Below are positions 22,799-33,807 of a stretch of DNA of 64,000 nucleotides, piece by piece. The notes beneath the pieces are model-generated. The model had not been told where the DNA came from, did not search any database, and worked only from the letters and a program-made list of their open reading frames with translations. The stretch spans positions 1 through 64,000 of the forward strand of contig NCSJ02000170.1 in assembly GCA_002812745.2 (NCBI GenBank), written 5' to 3'. The position numbers and the translations under genes were made by a program. This DNA is from Scytalidium lignicola (taxonomy: Eukaryota; Ascomycota; Leotiomycetes). Numbering within the stretch: the stretch's first letter is position 1; each line of letters opens with the position of its first letter.

Positions 22799-25345
22799 AT
22801 GTGGCCATTTCGAAGGAGAAGTCGTCGCTCGCAACTGCGAGCCGGCCCAGAGATGCCGGATCCGGGCTTAGATGGAGGAATGCGGAGGGATGAGGTGCCT
22901 TCTTCGGGGCTTGATCGAAGGAGGAGTGGCAGAGGAAGTCGACGGGATCGAAAAGCTTCGAGAGATGTGAAAAAATTAGAAAAACAGCATCGAACATACA
23001 GTTTCTCGCCTGGGAGGAATGACAGCATACACGTTGGTCGAGACACTGATCGTCCTCCAGTCCCGCCGTTGCCAACAGATCTGGCCAGGTTAGCGGGCAG
23101 GATAAATCCTGGATTCTATCAACAGAGTTCGAACCCAAGATTACTGGGGCAGAAGCCTCTTCGAGCTACCACGATGCCTCCAGTAGCTTCGCAAGACTGG
23201 CAACGGGCACCTACGCTCCAGAAGAGGTCCGCCCAGGATCTCCCTCGACGGAAGTCAAGTAAGAAACGGAAGGAACAGCATGACAGAGAAGCAGAAATAA
23301 AGGCCATGGTTCCAGTTATGCCGACTCGTGCCGCTACGGACGCTGACTTCGGGAGACTTGTGAAGAAGGATAGTAAAAGACTGCGCGAAGGACTGAACCG
23401 TCGGTTACAGAATAAATCATCAGATATCTCGCTGCCAACTGCGGGTTCAATTAATTCATCTATGTCTCTGACCGAAGCTGACCAACGCGGGGCTTACTGG
23501 TTAAATGCCTTTGACGTGTTCGCGCCTCGACCTACGATTCGATACTCTCACAACCCACGGTACGTTCATGGCGGAAGTGGATTAGACGGCGATAGCTCGG
23601 ATTCACGGAAAAGAAGGGTGATGGATCAGATGGAAATTACAGACGAGAAATCGGCAGCTCGCAAGAGAATTGCCGATCTCGCAGATGACCTCGATGCTTC
23701 GGAGCTTCGTGAGCTTATGGAAAGGGATCAGAAAAGGAGGGAGAAAAAGGAAATGGCAGAGAAGATCAGAATGGAAAGAAAGCTTGCGAAGCGTCAGGAG
23801 AAGCAGAAAATGGAAGAGGATGCTGCGGCCCGAGCCGGTACTCCCCCGCCGCCAAATCTGGAGCGAGGGGTGTTGGGAAGGGAAGTAGTGGACTCGAGTT
23901 CTGGTACTTCTGCAGTAGTTACGTCAAGTAAGAGGAGGAATTCGGATGCATCTCTCGGTGGCCGTAGTAAGCATCCATCGTCCGAATTCCATCCCGAAGA
24001 ATCTGCGACGAGATCAGACTCTCCACACAAGAATTCTGAGCCTCCTGCAAACATGACGTCAGATCATTTCGTCCCTTCAACAGAGCGAAGAGAGCAAGCT
24101 GTGGAAGCAACTTCAGTTGCATCAATTCCAAAGCCGAATGTATCAGCTACATCTTTTCAACAAACCCATGGTCCATTGGGATCTGGTATGTCACACCTGT
24201 TGGACCTCCATAAAACGAGACAATCCGTTCCATCAGAGAAGAGCGGGTCTTCGAGAAGGACGTCTGAAAACAGCAGCCGACCGCCACGATCATGGACTTC
24301 ATTCTTCAAGAGGCATTCCAGAGAGAAACGCAGTTCGACACCATTATCCTTCTCTAATACAATACGAGATCAGCCAGAGATTCTACCGACTCCAACGGTA
24401 GCGTACACCCCCGTCTGGCAACCATCCCATGTACCTAAAAGGACGATGTCGAAATTTAGAGAAGATCTCCCTGAGCTGCCACTATCTCCACCTGACTCGC
24501 GAGTCCAGTCTCCAGAAGCCGATCCGGTACCACCGATACGAACTGACTACCCCGAGAGACAGCATCACTCTAGCATACAAGGTGAACAATCAATGGTGCG
24601 GTATGACACACCAACTAGTGGTTACAGATCGATGGACGCAATGCGACAAAACGCAGAGACACCTACTAGTGTCAAACGATCTATAGATGCAGCCTCACCC
24701 GAATCTGACATGTTTTTGACTCAATCATTAGCATCAATTGATTCTGAAGGGTCATGGTTATCTGGCCGAAGAGGAGGCTCCAAACGACGATCGATTCAAT
24801 GTGCAGTAAATACACTCCATGATAGTCAAAGTTCGTTGCAAAAGCGATACAAGGAGTACTCAGAGTCCATCGAGGAGCTTGGAATTGCGGAGGATGAGTA
24901 TTTCAGCCGCTTGACACCTGGCCCTGAGGAGCGATACAAGATCAACAGACGTTCTGGTGCCTCGGCTGGAGACCCTGTGCCATCCAGTGACGAGGAAGAA
25001 GGTGGAAGTTTAGTTAGCCAAACAAATCCGGAGCATACTAAATGGGGTGCTGTAGCACGACATCCTACAGTTGTGCATAGGGGGGCTAGCGCTAGATCGA
25101 GAGAAGGAATACTGAATGATTATGGAGAGGGAGAAGTATCCGATCACGAACGAATGGAAAATAGTCCGACAGATTCGAATTGGAAATCCTCTATCAATTC
25201 CGAGGACCTCGAAGAGCCCTTGCGCAGAGCAACTAGTATCGACTTGGGCAAAGGGCACGTTAGACACATTAGCGCTGGAAGCGCAAGATTGTTGAATTTG
25301 AAACCCAAAACTCCCGAAGGCTTGAAGAGGCTGAGTAGTGGATAG
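22799..25345 (+). CDS. Large disordered conserved fungal protein (848 aa), function unknown
   Basis: One uninterrupted frame from ATG 22799 to TAG. The N-terminus is very basic (MWPFRRRSRRSQLR), followed by Arg/Ser-rich and Pro-rich disordered sequence, including RTYSFSPGRNDSI and RPPVPPLPTDLARLAGRINP. A charged helical segment near residues 270-345 (SELRELMERDQKRREKKEM and onward) should form a coiled coil. The rest is Ser/Pro/Asp-rich with many potential phosphorylation sites (for example PELPLSPPDSR). It ends with a moderately conserved-looking stretch around ELGIAEDEYFSRL and a basic tail. I recognise no catalytic domain, signal peptide or membrane segment. The composition suggests a phosphorylated scaffold or cytoskeletal or signalling adaptor, but this is inference. 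The gene is flanked on both sides by intergenic DNA. Confidence 0.75.
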   Translation: MWPFRRRSRRSQLRAGPEMPDPGLDGGMRRDEVPSSGLDRRRSGRGSRRDRKASRDVKKLEKQHRTYSFSPGRNDSIHVGRDTDRPPVPPLPTDLARLAGRINPGFYQQSSNPRLLGQKPLRATTMPPVASQDWQRAPTLQKRSAQDLPRRKSSKKRKEQHDREAEIKAMVPVMPTRAATDADFGRLVKKDSKRLREGLNRRLQNKSSDISLPTAGSINSSMSLTEADQRGAYWLNAFDVFAPRPTIRYSHNPRYVHGGSGLDGDSSDSRKRRVMDQMEITDEKSAARKRIADLADDLDASELRELMERDQKRREKKEMAEKIRMERKLAKRQEKQKMEEDAAARAGTPPPPNLERGVLGREVVDSSSGTSAVVTSSKRRNSDASLGGRSKHPSSEFHPEESATRSDSPHKNSEPPANMTSDHFVPSTERREQAVEATSVASIPKPNVSATSFQQTHGPLGSGMSHLLDLHKTRQSVPSEKSGSSRRTSENSSRPPRSWTSFFKRHSREKRSSTPLSFSNTIRDQPEILPTPTVAYTPVWQPSHVPKRTMSKFREDLPELPLSPPDSRVQSPEADPVPPIRTDYPERQHHSSIQGEQSMVRYDTPTSGYRSMDAMRQNAETPTSVKRSIDAASPESDMFLTQSLASIDSEGSWLSGRRGGSKRRSIQCAVNTLHDSQSSLQKRYKEYSESIEELGIAEDEYFSRLTPGPEERYKINRRSGASAGDPVPSSDEEEGGSLVSQTNPEHTKWGAVARHPTVVHRGASARSREGILNDYGEGEVSDHERMENSPTDSNWKSSINSEDLEEPLRRATSIDLGKGHVRHISAGSARLLNLKPKTPEGLKRLSSG

Positions 25346-26577
25346 GATATGATTATCGATCCTAAACTGAGCAGGATACCCGATGACATCGACGACACAA
25401 GAAGACAGGCACCCACACTCTTTTAATAACTTTTCTTTATGATGAATTTTATTCGGTCGATATCGACACCCACACTCCTTTGATCATTTTCTTAGACATA
25501 TACAACTCTACCACACTCTTTTGGATATTTCCTCATCAGAATAGCCTAGCCTTGTTTGTCGAAAGATGTCATCGATATCCCTGTTTGCTAACCATTACTC
25601 AAACCACTCCCCGACCTTGGATTACGGGTTATCTCGACACGGATTTTGGATTGGAATGCGGAATTTTGTATTTTTGACCTTGTTTTTGTTTTACCTTTTG
25701 TGTTTATGTTTATCCTTGCGACGATTGATTCCCCCCCAAAACATATAGAGATTGCTTTTTTTATTCCNTTATTTTTTAGTTGTTTGGTTTTATTATTCCC
25801 CCCCTTGGTTTTTATTTGGATTGATGCGCAGGGAAATGGGCGGTCAGCAGTTGGAGTAGGCAAGGACATAAAAAAAGGGAGCATCACCCATTTCCTTCGC
25901 ACTAGTGTCGAAGGCTTGTAATGATATTAATGAAGAATATGGATATGGAAAGCGATATCACCGCCAGAGCCGGCTCTGAAGGGGACTGCAGCGAGACAGA
26001 AGAAGTCAGGAGGATGCAGGGACGAAGTTACACTTGTCACACGCCGGACGGGTCCCTGCAGACTAGGGACTACTCTTGACGTTCTTGGAGTATGGCCGCA
26101 GTAGCAGTAGCTTAGGAGGAGGAGCAATAGAAACAGGAGTATATCATGTGATCATCATCTCCAGCAAAATCTGCTTGTTTAGTGATACTGGTAGTTAGAT
26201 TGATCAGTAATCATGATGTAATACTTCCTGCCTGACTTTCTAAGGCACCTAATAAGCTTTGAACACCAACAGCGTTCCCTATTCCAGTAAATGTGTTCAG
26301 ATCGCGTCATAGTAGCGGCGTACCCGAGGGCAAAAAAAAAAAAGCATTGAATTGCCAAGCGCCTCCTTCCCAACTGCTTAGTCAGCCATGCTCAACCGGC
26401 GAAGGTCAGCGCTTCGCAGTCGCGTCATCGGGCTCTGCTGGACCCAGAACCCCAGAACCCGGCTGCCTTAGAAATCATTCCCAATCGCCTTTACCAATCA
26501 CCGTCCACAGCTTTCTGCATCCCTCTCTCTCTTGATCCCCCTCCTTCTGTCGCCATTTCACGCCTCGCATCCCGCTC
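25346..26577. other. Intergenic region
   Basis: 1.2 kb between the disordered-protein gene and the thioredoxin gene. It contains two copies of CACCCACACTC about 55 bp apart just after the upstream stop, an N beside a T-run at 25768 and a poly-A tract near 26332. No supported gene. Confidence 0.5.
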
Positions 26578-27249
26578 ATGTTCCTATATAATCCGCGAAT
26601 GTCATTCTTCCTAAGATCCACATCCAAGATCATAGCGCCTGCACTCAGATCCACGAATCTAGCTACTACCCAAACAGCAATCAAATCATCTTCTGCGAGA
26701 CCAAATAACCTCGTCGCCGTCAACAGATACAACTGCAATTATCCCTCCTCGCCGTTTATCAGAGGATTTAGAAGCTCAGCCGTCAACATGGGTGTCACAG
26801 ATATCAAGACGTAAGCCTTTTTTCCCCCAATTGCGTGGAGATGATTCTCTTTGCTGTGAACACAATTGCTGACATTTGTTTCGATTTTAGCAAGGCCGAA
26901 TTCGATGCCGCTTTGAAGGAGCACAAGGTCGTCGTTGTTGATGCCTTTGCCACCTGGTGTGGTCCTTGCAAGATCATCAGCCCTCAGGTCGAGAAGTATG
27001 TTCATATTCCCTCCTCAGCTTATCCTATCAAACACTAACGAACCCCCCCCTTTATCTAGATACTCCGAAGAGTTCGCGAACGCCTACTTCATTAAGATCG
27101 ATGTCGATGAACTCCCTGATCTAGCCCAAGAGCTTGGTATCCGCGCCATGCCTACCTTCATCTTCTTCAAGGACGGCGAAAAAGTCAGTGAGGTCGTCGG
27201 TGCCAACCCACCAGCTATCAAGGCCGCCATCACGACCGCTGTCGCGTAA
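26578..27249 (+). CDS. Thioredoxin, possibly with alternative mitochondrial leader
   Basis: Disulfide reductase of the thioredoxin system. Exons are 26578-26810, 26891-26995 and 27060-27249. The catalytic motif WCGPC lies in [20 protein letters not shown]; the conserved cis-proline is in [15 protein letters not shown]. Two start choices exist. Starting at ATG 26788 (MGVTDIKT) gives 105 aa, the standard cytosolic length. Starting at 26578 or 26599 adds about 70 residues that are Arg/Ser/Thr/Asn-rich and almost free of acid residues, ending in [11 protein letters not shown] just before the inner Met, which looks like a mitochondrial presequence. The inner ATG has a good context (CAACATGG). Intron 1 is 80 nt and intron 2 is 64 nt. 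The thioredoxin call is firm; the use of the longer start is inference. Confidence 0.92.
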
Positions 27250-29700
27250 AGGGAGTTTGAGATGAGGGAAGAGATATGTGTGATTACAAATACAAGAAAT
27301 TACAAATAAATTATAAAAAAAAGACTTCTCAAAATTTTCGAAGGAAAGATTGACAAAGATTTAAAGATTTGGGAAATGGCATCGGAGGTTTGCTTGTTAC
27401 ATCCGTTTGCATCTTATCCACGCGCGGAAAGCTGCTGCGACAAACAGCACAGTTTTTACAAAGTTCTGTGAGAGGGAATTGAAGTGGGGGAGGCATTTTC
27501 TTCACCGGCCTTTTTTGCATCATCACCTTTTTCTCCTTTGTTAAATTTAGACAGCACGAATTCTAGCTGGATAAAATGCCAAAACGCATTTTCATTTCCA
27601 GATTATAATCAATTACTCTCTCTGTTTGTTACGCACCATCTTATCATACTGATATCGATCGTAAAAGCTAGCAGATTCAAACGATATTCCCAAGACTGCT
27701 GCTGAGGATGTTGGGTTGCACACAACTGTACAGCCGCAGATGTCGCCAAGACTCAGCCCCTCCTTTCCCTAGCACTGGACCCCACCTTGGGCCAAATCGC
27801 CTCGGCGGCAACTCGTATCCTGCGTACGTAAAACCACCACTAACATTGCCCGTTATTCACATCCAGCTCCTTCAGTTGGGTGTATAATTGATTTGATTAT
27901 AGGATATTATAATCAATACCGATCGATGCTCTTTTGCGGCTCTCAAATACTAGTTGAGTAATCTAAGAGTTGAGTATATTTCGTCGATAGCTGGCTAGAC
28001 TGTCAATGAAATGAACGACTCCACAAAAGCTCGCATTTTCAAAGCTCTACAAGCTACAGAGCTCAGTTGCAGAGCTTCCCTGCAAGTCCTTTTCCTTTTA
28101 TATTATGTTTTAGCTCCCTTTGACCCTTAGGGGGAATTTGCGGCTCTAACCTACCAACGCTCTCTGTTTTCCTTCCTAATTTTGAAGGAAATCTCTTCTG
28201 CTTACTGTTCTTGGTTTGTTTACATGTTTAGTTACTTAGCAGGGGTTATACTACTTGTACAACTATTTCTGGTTGAACATCTGCTATGATTACTATTTGA
28301 AGTTGCATTTATAAACCAGCGATTAGCTGGGATGTGATTTTCTATGATCAGCGAGGCTATTTGCAGAGTCTTGTTTGGACGTTGCTATCTGGGTTTCAGA
28401 CTTCTTGATTTCAGTGGTATGGTATACCTTTTAAGGTCTCAAATATGTCCAAAATGAAGAATCGGGTCAATATACTCTCCTGAAGTCGAAAGGTTTGGCA
28501 ATAATACGTTAGTTGTTACTGCAATATTATATTATTATTTTACTTCAAGAATCCTTACTACAGCACAAAGCATCTTGGTAGATGCCCCTCTCATCTTATC
28601 TTCCTTCATAACCTAGGTTCAATATCTCATATGCACCTATGTGCTCTCTCATCGCCATGCCGACAGCATCAGGGCGTGCTCCAACGGCGGCGCCGAGACA
28701 ATAGTGTCATTCCATGATATTTTGCGTGTTATTTATTTCACGGTTCTCTCCTCTCCTTCTAGATCTAAACACAACACTCTTCTACCTTCATTTTATTCAT
28801 TCCAATCAAAAGGAGATTGGCTTCACTCCCAACACTCTCTCCGACCTCCAAGAGAGGAAGGATCTTTATTTCCTTGGCTCTTCTTTTGCTCTTTTCATCG
28901 TGCGCTAGTCTTTTGTTTCTGATCTGGTTCTCACGTTGTTTACAACACGTCTCAGGGCTATTCCAAAGAACTTCCTGTCCCCTATCAAGAACACGCTCCT
29001 ACTTCTTGATTTGTTCCTTTCTCATAAGGACAGAGAAGTTATTGGAGTGTTTGCTTTCGCTGTGCTCATTAACTTCAAGTGGGTGTTACTTATCTGCTTT
29101 CAACACTCCTTGAACTATCGGTATCCCTTGATTAACCTCGGAATTGACTTCAATTCGATGTAAGTTCTCTTTCATCTTTCTTTGAACTTAGATACATATT
29201 TTCTTCACATAATAAGAATTAGCACAACCTGTACACATTGAAGACAGATCTGACTATTTTGATAGGCATCAGGGACATAATAAACAATAATCATTCCCGT
29301 ATTAGATATTTCACTCAGGAGATAAAAGCCTCCGCCGGCTCTACTTCAGTCAAGACAACTAGATCTGCCGGTCAGCTTTGGAAGATCTAGCTTTTAGGGT
29401 TCTTTCAAGAGAATCAGATCTTGCCTCCAACCTTCTATTTCTCTCTTGTTCTCTTGTCTCGCCATCTTAGGGTGAGGCCTCATCTAATCCAGTCTCTGGA
29501 ATCATTTCAGATCTACCAAGATCGAGGAACGCAAGACCAAAGACTCTCCTAAGTCTCCTTCTTTCGCAGTCTTTCTGCATATCTTGCTAGGTTGCTAGTT
29601 TGCTCCAATAGCTATCAAGTCTACAGCGCAAGTGCTGCTCTTGCTTGTCAAGTCCGGTGATCTTACATCTGATTTTGTAGAAGCACCTCAACTGTCAACC
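27250..29700. other. Intergenic region and leader of the 2EXR-like gene
   Basis: 2.45 kb of mostly AT-rich DNA. A frame at 28936-29163 reads smoothly (for example PKNFLSPIKNTLLLLDLF) but has no ATG. It could be part of a long leader or a decayed gene, so it is not called as a CDS. CT-rich DNA and several near-consensus splice donors precede the start at 29701, so a spliced 5' UTR is possible. Confidence 0.5.
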
Positions 29701-30514
29701 ATGTCTTCTTCCATGTTGTCTGTTGCTTCCAAGACGGGCTGGACGTCTAAGGCTCGTCAAACTTTGCAATATCATGGTGGTTATGGAGAGGTTATTAAGT
29801 TTGACGACGACGTCGACGCTTCAGGAAGTCTGGGCCTGAGCAAGCTTCCTCGTGAGGTTCGCGACATGATCTATGAGGACTCCATTCTTCGGGATGTTAA
29901 CAAGAAGAAGCCTGCCATCTTACCTGCTCTTCGAGTTCATCCCAAGTATTACCAGGAGGCCCTGATGGTTTACTACCGGGTCAATGAGTTCAAGCTCTGG
30001 CTTGATGGCTATGATGCTATCAACCCCCTTCATTTCGAGATTCTCCCATTTGTCAAGAACGTCAAGCTCATTTTCCCGTAAGTAAAATTTCCATATTCCC
30101 AGATTTGATCAACTCTGATTTAAAAGGGTTAGTATCATCATGGATATCAACAATTGGTCTATCGATGGATATGGTGCCGTTTACCACCCAGCTGAGCATG
30201 CTACCCCCAAGGTCAAGAAAATCTTCGACACTGTTGAGAAGCTTACCATCCGTTTCGCTGATCTCGCTGGCATGTGTGCTTTGCTTGTCTTTCTCCGTCA
30301 CAACAACTTCCCTCGCCTGAAGAAGCTTGTCATCGAGGACGTCATGAATCACTGCAGTGATTTTGACGGTGGTGCTAAGCTGGATGAGTGGAATGAGAAG
30401 TTTGGCGTCCCGGCAAAGTTGCTGACGGTCCCAGCTACTCCAGTCATGACCATTGAGAGTTACGTCTGGTTCCCTATTGAGGGAAACTCTCTAGAAGCCA
30501 GCGAGAGTGATTAA
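29701..30514 (+). CDS. 2EXR/F-box-like protein of unknown function (254 aa)
   Basis: Two exons, 29701-30077 and 30127-30514, joined across a 49-nt intron (765 nt in frame). The segment LGLSKLPREVRDMIYEDSIL near residues 42-61 is the N-terminal signature of the fungal 2EXR / F-box-like family, in which LPxEVRxxIY begins the domain. It is followed by PAILPALRVHPKYYQEALMVYYRVNEFKL, the usual region describing a list of residents on neighbouring strands, and a C-terminal half with KKIFDTVEKLTIRFADLAG and RLKKLVIED. Such genes are numerous and lineage-specific in Pezizomycotina and their roles are mostly unknown. The start is the first ATG after in-frame stops. No signal peptide or membrane segment is seen. 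Confidence 0.75.
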
Positions 30515-31391
30515 ATCACTCAGCAAGGCTTATTTATGGAAAACAAGTTGGAGGAATGGAGGAAAGGAAGGGAAATGCAGTGTTCCATTCTGGGAACTAA
30601 TTAAGAGCTACGTCCATTCTGGGGCCTTAGATAGCTAAAATAAATGAATGAATGAAAGAAAATTGAAACTAAACTGCTTGATGATCCATTATAATGTGTC
30701 TCTTAAATGTACCTTCCTATAACGATGTTCCACGATGGTGTTTCTAGGACCGCATGAAACAATTTATGTTCATCTTTAGCTAGAGTATTATACTGAAAAA
30801 GCATGGTAACTAGTTACCCTTTGCTAAAAGCCTGTGGCAGGATTAAAGATCAATACTTTCTTCAACTTCAAGGCATGCTAGATTATAGGGATATCACTTC
30901 AGGTTCAGAGGAAAGATTTAACCAAATATCAAGATCAAGGTAATTAGTCGATTTCTAAATATTGAAATGAGGGATGGAGATGCTGTCACAAGATTCCTCC
31001 ATTTTCCAGTATTCCCTCTTTTATCTAACCCATTAGAAATGCATCAATTCCGACCCTTCCACGCCAAACGCCACCATCCTTCAAATCTAGTTGGATGTCC
31101 CTGAGCACTTCAGTGGATACCACCAACCGACATATATTAACCGTTTCGTATGTAAATTTTTTGTTTTCCTTTCTATCCGATTTTCTTATCCCCCGTTACG
31201 CCTCTTACCCGCCAAATGCATGCCATTTATGCAATTCAATACCCCACCATGTATGTCATGCTTTGCTCGCTCATAGAAACAAAACTATGATTACAGAAAG
31301 GGTGAAAAATAAAACCGAAAACGTCATATCGCATCAGACAAGCATGATGATGCTTGTATTTTAATGTATCGAAGGAACCTTGGAAATCCTC
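30515..31391. other. Convergent 3' intergenic region
   Basis: 877 bp between two converging genes; AT-rich, with a short ATGAATGAATGAAAG repeat near 30644. No gene seen. Confidence 0.5.
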
Positions 31392-33122
31392 TCAAATGTG
31401 AAGGATCTTGATTCGTTGGTCCATGGGAGGAGAAATGCGTTTACTCTTTCTGGTAGCTTTCTTGAGAGATTGCTGAGCCTCTGGAGTTTCTGGAGTTTTA
31501 GGAGCCTTAGTGCCTTGGGTTTTAGTCTTCTTTGATTCTTTGCGTGCTTGCTTTTGGGCCTTTTTCTTTAGGTCCTTCTTCGCAGCAGCAGTGACTAGCT
31601 TCTTTTTTTTTCTGTGGACCCTCTTGCTTTTGAGTGGTCTTGGAATTCGAGACAGTTGCGGGAGTATCCTTAGAGGTAGAAGGTGTAGCGGAGGGTGTAG
31701 TAAGAGGAGTGGTAGTGTTGGTGGAGGGAGCTTCGGAGGCACTGTCTGAGATATGTGAGACTGACCGAGGAGAATGATTCTTGGTTCGGAGAATAATTTT
31801 AGTGCGAGGACGCGGCTCGCTGGCAGCTACGCTCTGTGACTGGGAGCGAGTGGTATCTGAGTATGTAGAGAGAGTATCATTGTCCTCCGATTGGAGACGA
31901 AAAGAACCAATGGACGAGGGTGGAGCCGATTCAGCATCACTATCGTTGGCGCTCTTGGCCTTGTGGACAGATGAATCAGGAGAATCGTCCGAAATTAGAG
32001 TAATGGCAGGACTGATCTCAATGCTAGGCTGAACGACCTCGACAGCGGGAACAGCTTGCTGCTTCGCTTGCTTTTGTTTGCGAAGTGCCTTTCTGGCTAA
32101 GCTTTCTCTCCGATTTTGCCGCTTATTTGGGCCATAAACTTGGTCTTCATCCTGGCTGTCAACATCTCTCTCGACACTAGAACTTCCTGACCGGGAGCCG
32201 CTAGCCACACTTGTTGGGCTGCTGCGGTTCAGCTCAATAAGGCGAGTGACTGCTTCATCTACATCACACTGACAAGCAATAAGGGTGTTTCTGATCGTAT
32301 CTGGATCAACATAATAAGGGAGGGACGATTCAACAGTTTTGATCATCCAAGGGGCAAGCGTTGGCGTGGCAACCGAACCACGCTTCTCGGAATCTTGAGA
32401 AGACGGTTCGTTGTCGTGAACATCGGGTAATCCCGTAAAAGGGCCATTGACGTTCCGGATAGAAGAAAAATGCTCGTATTCCTGCAGGGAATGAGAGTCA
32501 GAATTGAATTGATTAGAGAAGGTTTGGAGTTCTGGACAGCTGGTGGGCTTACGTGATGAGCGATGTGGACAACGGGCTTCTGTATACCATCATGCGGAGC
32601 GGAAATGTAGTATGCATGACCAGTCCATTGGTATACCTTCACATCCGTCCTATAGAGTCGTGAAAAGGCAACAATCTCCATGTTGTCGCCATAAGTGCCG
32701 CCTTGAGCCATTCGGGCAAGATGATTCTCGAAAGCCTCATCAATTTGTTCTGCTGACGGAGGTTCTTGCGCAATTGAAGTTTTTGAAACTGCAACGTTCT
32801 TTCTCTTGGGGTTTCTTCGGAGTCCTCCACCGGGCTCGACCACAATAAATGCCTTATAATATTCCGAATTCGCTCTCATATGCTCGATGACTTGAGCCCG
32901 GATTTCGACATGGTTCTCCTGGTTGCCGACCGTCTGGTCCGACAGGGCATTAAAAAGACAATTGCCTATTCAAGCAAAGACATGAAAAGATTAGTAGATG
33001 TGCTTAAGAAACCTGGCAGATGCGGGGTTGCGGAACAGAAGGAGCTCACCATCGCCCCGGGTAGGAACAGCTACCAGGCCGTGACGTTCGAGCCATTTGA
33101 AATCCTTTGGGTTTCGAGGCAT
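31392..33122 (-). CDS. OTU-domain cysteine protease (deubiquitinase-like), frameshifted in this assembly
   Basis: Predicted ubiquitin-removing OTU protease with a long disordered C-terminus. Exons from the minus strand are 33122-33050, 32965-32553 and 32481-31392. The OTU catalytic loop GDGNCLFNALSDQ places Asp24 and Cys27. The TYGDNMEIVAFSRLY block and HIAHH at 158-162 supply the rest of the domain and the probable catalytic His. After residue 200 comes PWMIKTVESSLPYYVDPDTI, a UBA-like segment typical of fungal orthologues, then Ser-rich sequence. The C-terminal Lys-rich tail (KKLVTAAAKKDLKKKAQKQ) is in another frame: the shift falls on nine consecutive T (31603-31611; A on the coding strand). 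Deleting one base restores a 524-aa product ending at 31392; as read, the protein ends early at 31522. A sequencing error is likely. It shares a divergent promoter with the oxidase gene. Confidence 0.87.
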
Positions 33123-33807
33123 GGTTATGAGAGTTGGTGAAGTCGGTGTGAGAAAGAAAACAAGAAAGACGAAGGGAAAGTGAGAGAACTTCATCAAGAA
33201 ATGATCCAAAAGGGAGTTCTTATATGTTGTGCGGCGTATTGTCCCTCATTGTTCCTATTGTGAGGAAATTGACAATGGGAAACTGGACTGATACTTCGTC
33301 ACTTTGTAGCGGGCTCTGGCCTAAAGGGTAAATAGGCACACGCCTATCAGGGGTTCCTAGCGCGTCATTTGGGGCTTGGTCTCGGGCGTGGATCAACGTT
33401 CCTCCGCGATAAACGTCCTTATCGCAGGAATATTGTTCTTCCGCGCGGAAAAGGTGCTGAACCCCGGCCAATCAGCGTCCTTCTTTCCCGCTGCTGGCCG
33501 AGCTCGGCAGGCTGGATAAACTGGAGAAGGGAGAGATAATGGTGCCAGCCAGCAAGCCCACAGTGGACGCTTGAGTATTTATACTTTCTTGGTCTGCAAT
33601 TGACTCATTTTTTGCAATTTTACTATATAATACACTTCTCCTTGTCTGTCAATCTTCTCTTCGTGGTTCTCTTGAACATTGTGAAAACCAATCGGCCTTC
33701 TATACCTTCATCTCGCCCCATTACTGTAACCATCTCTTTCTGCGGCGGTCAATCTCATCGCCGCCTCTCATCACCACCCCACTTTCTCCCCTTTTTTTCC
33801 TGAAACG
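33123..33807. promoter_or_regulatory. Divergent promoter region of OTU and D-amino-acid oxidase genes
   Basis: 685 bp between two divergent start codons; it must contain both promoters. CT-rich and TATA-like stretches precede 33808. No known operator recognised. Confidence 0.5.

Noticed and set aside
28936..29163. Open frame with hydrophobic character upstream of the 2EXR-like gene
   Set aside because: No ATG and no recognisable family; likely leader or intergenic sequence.
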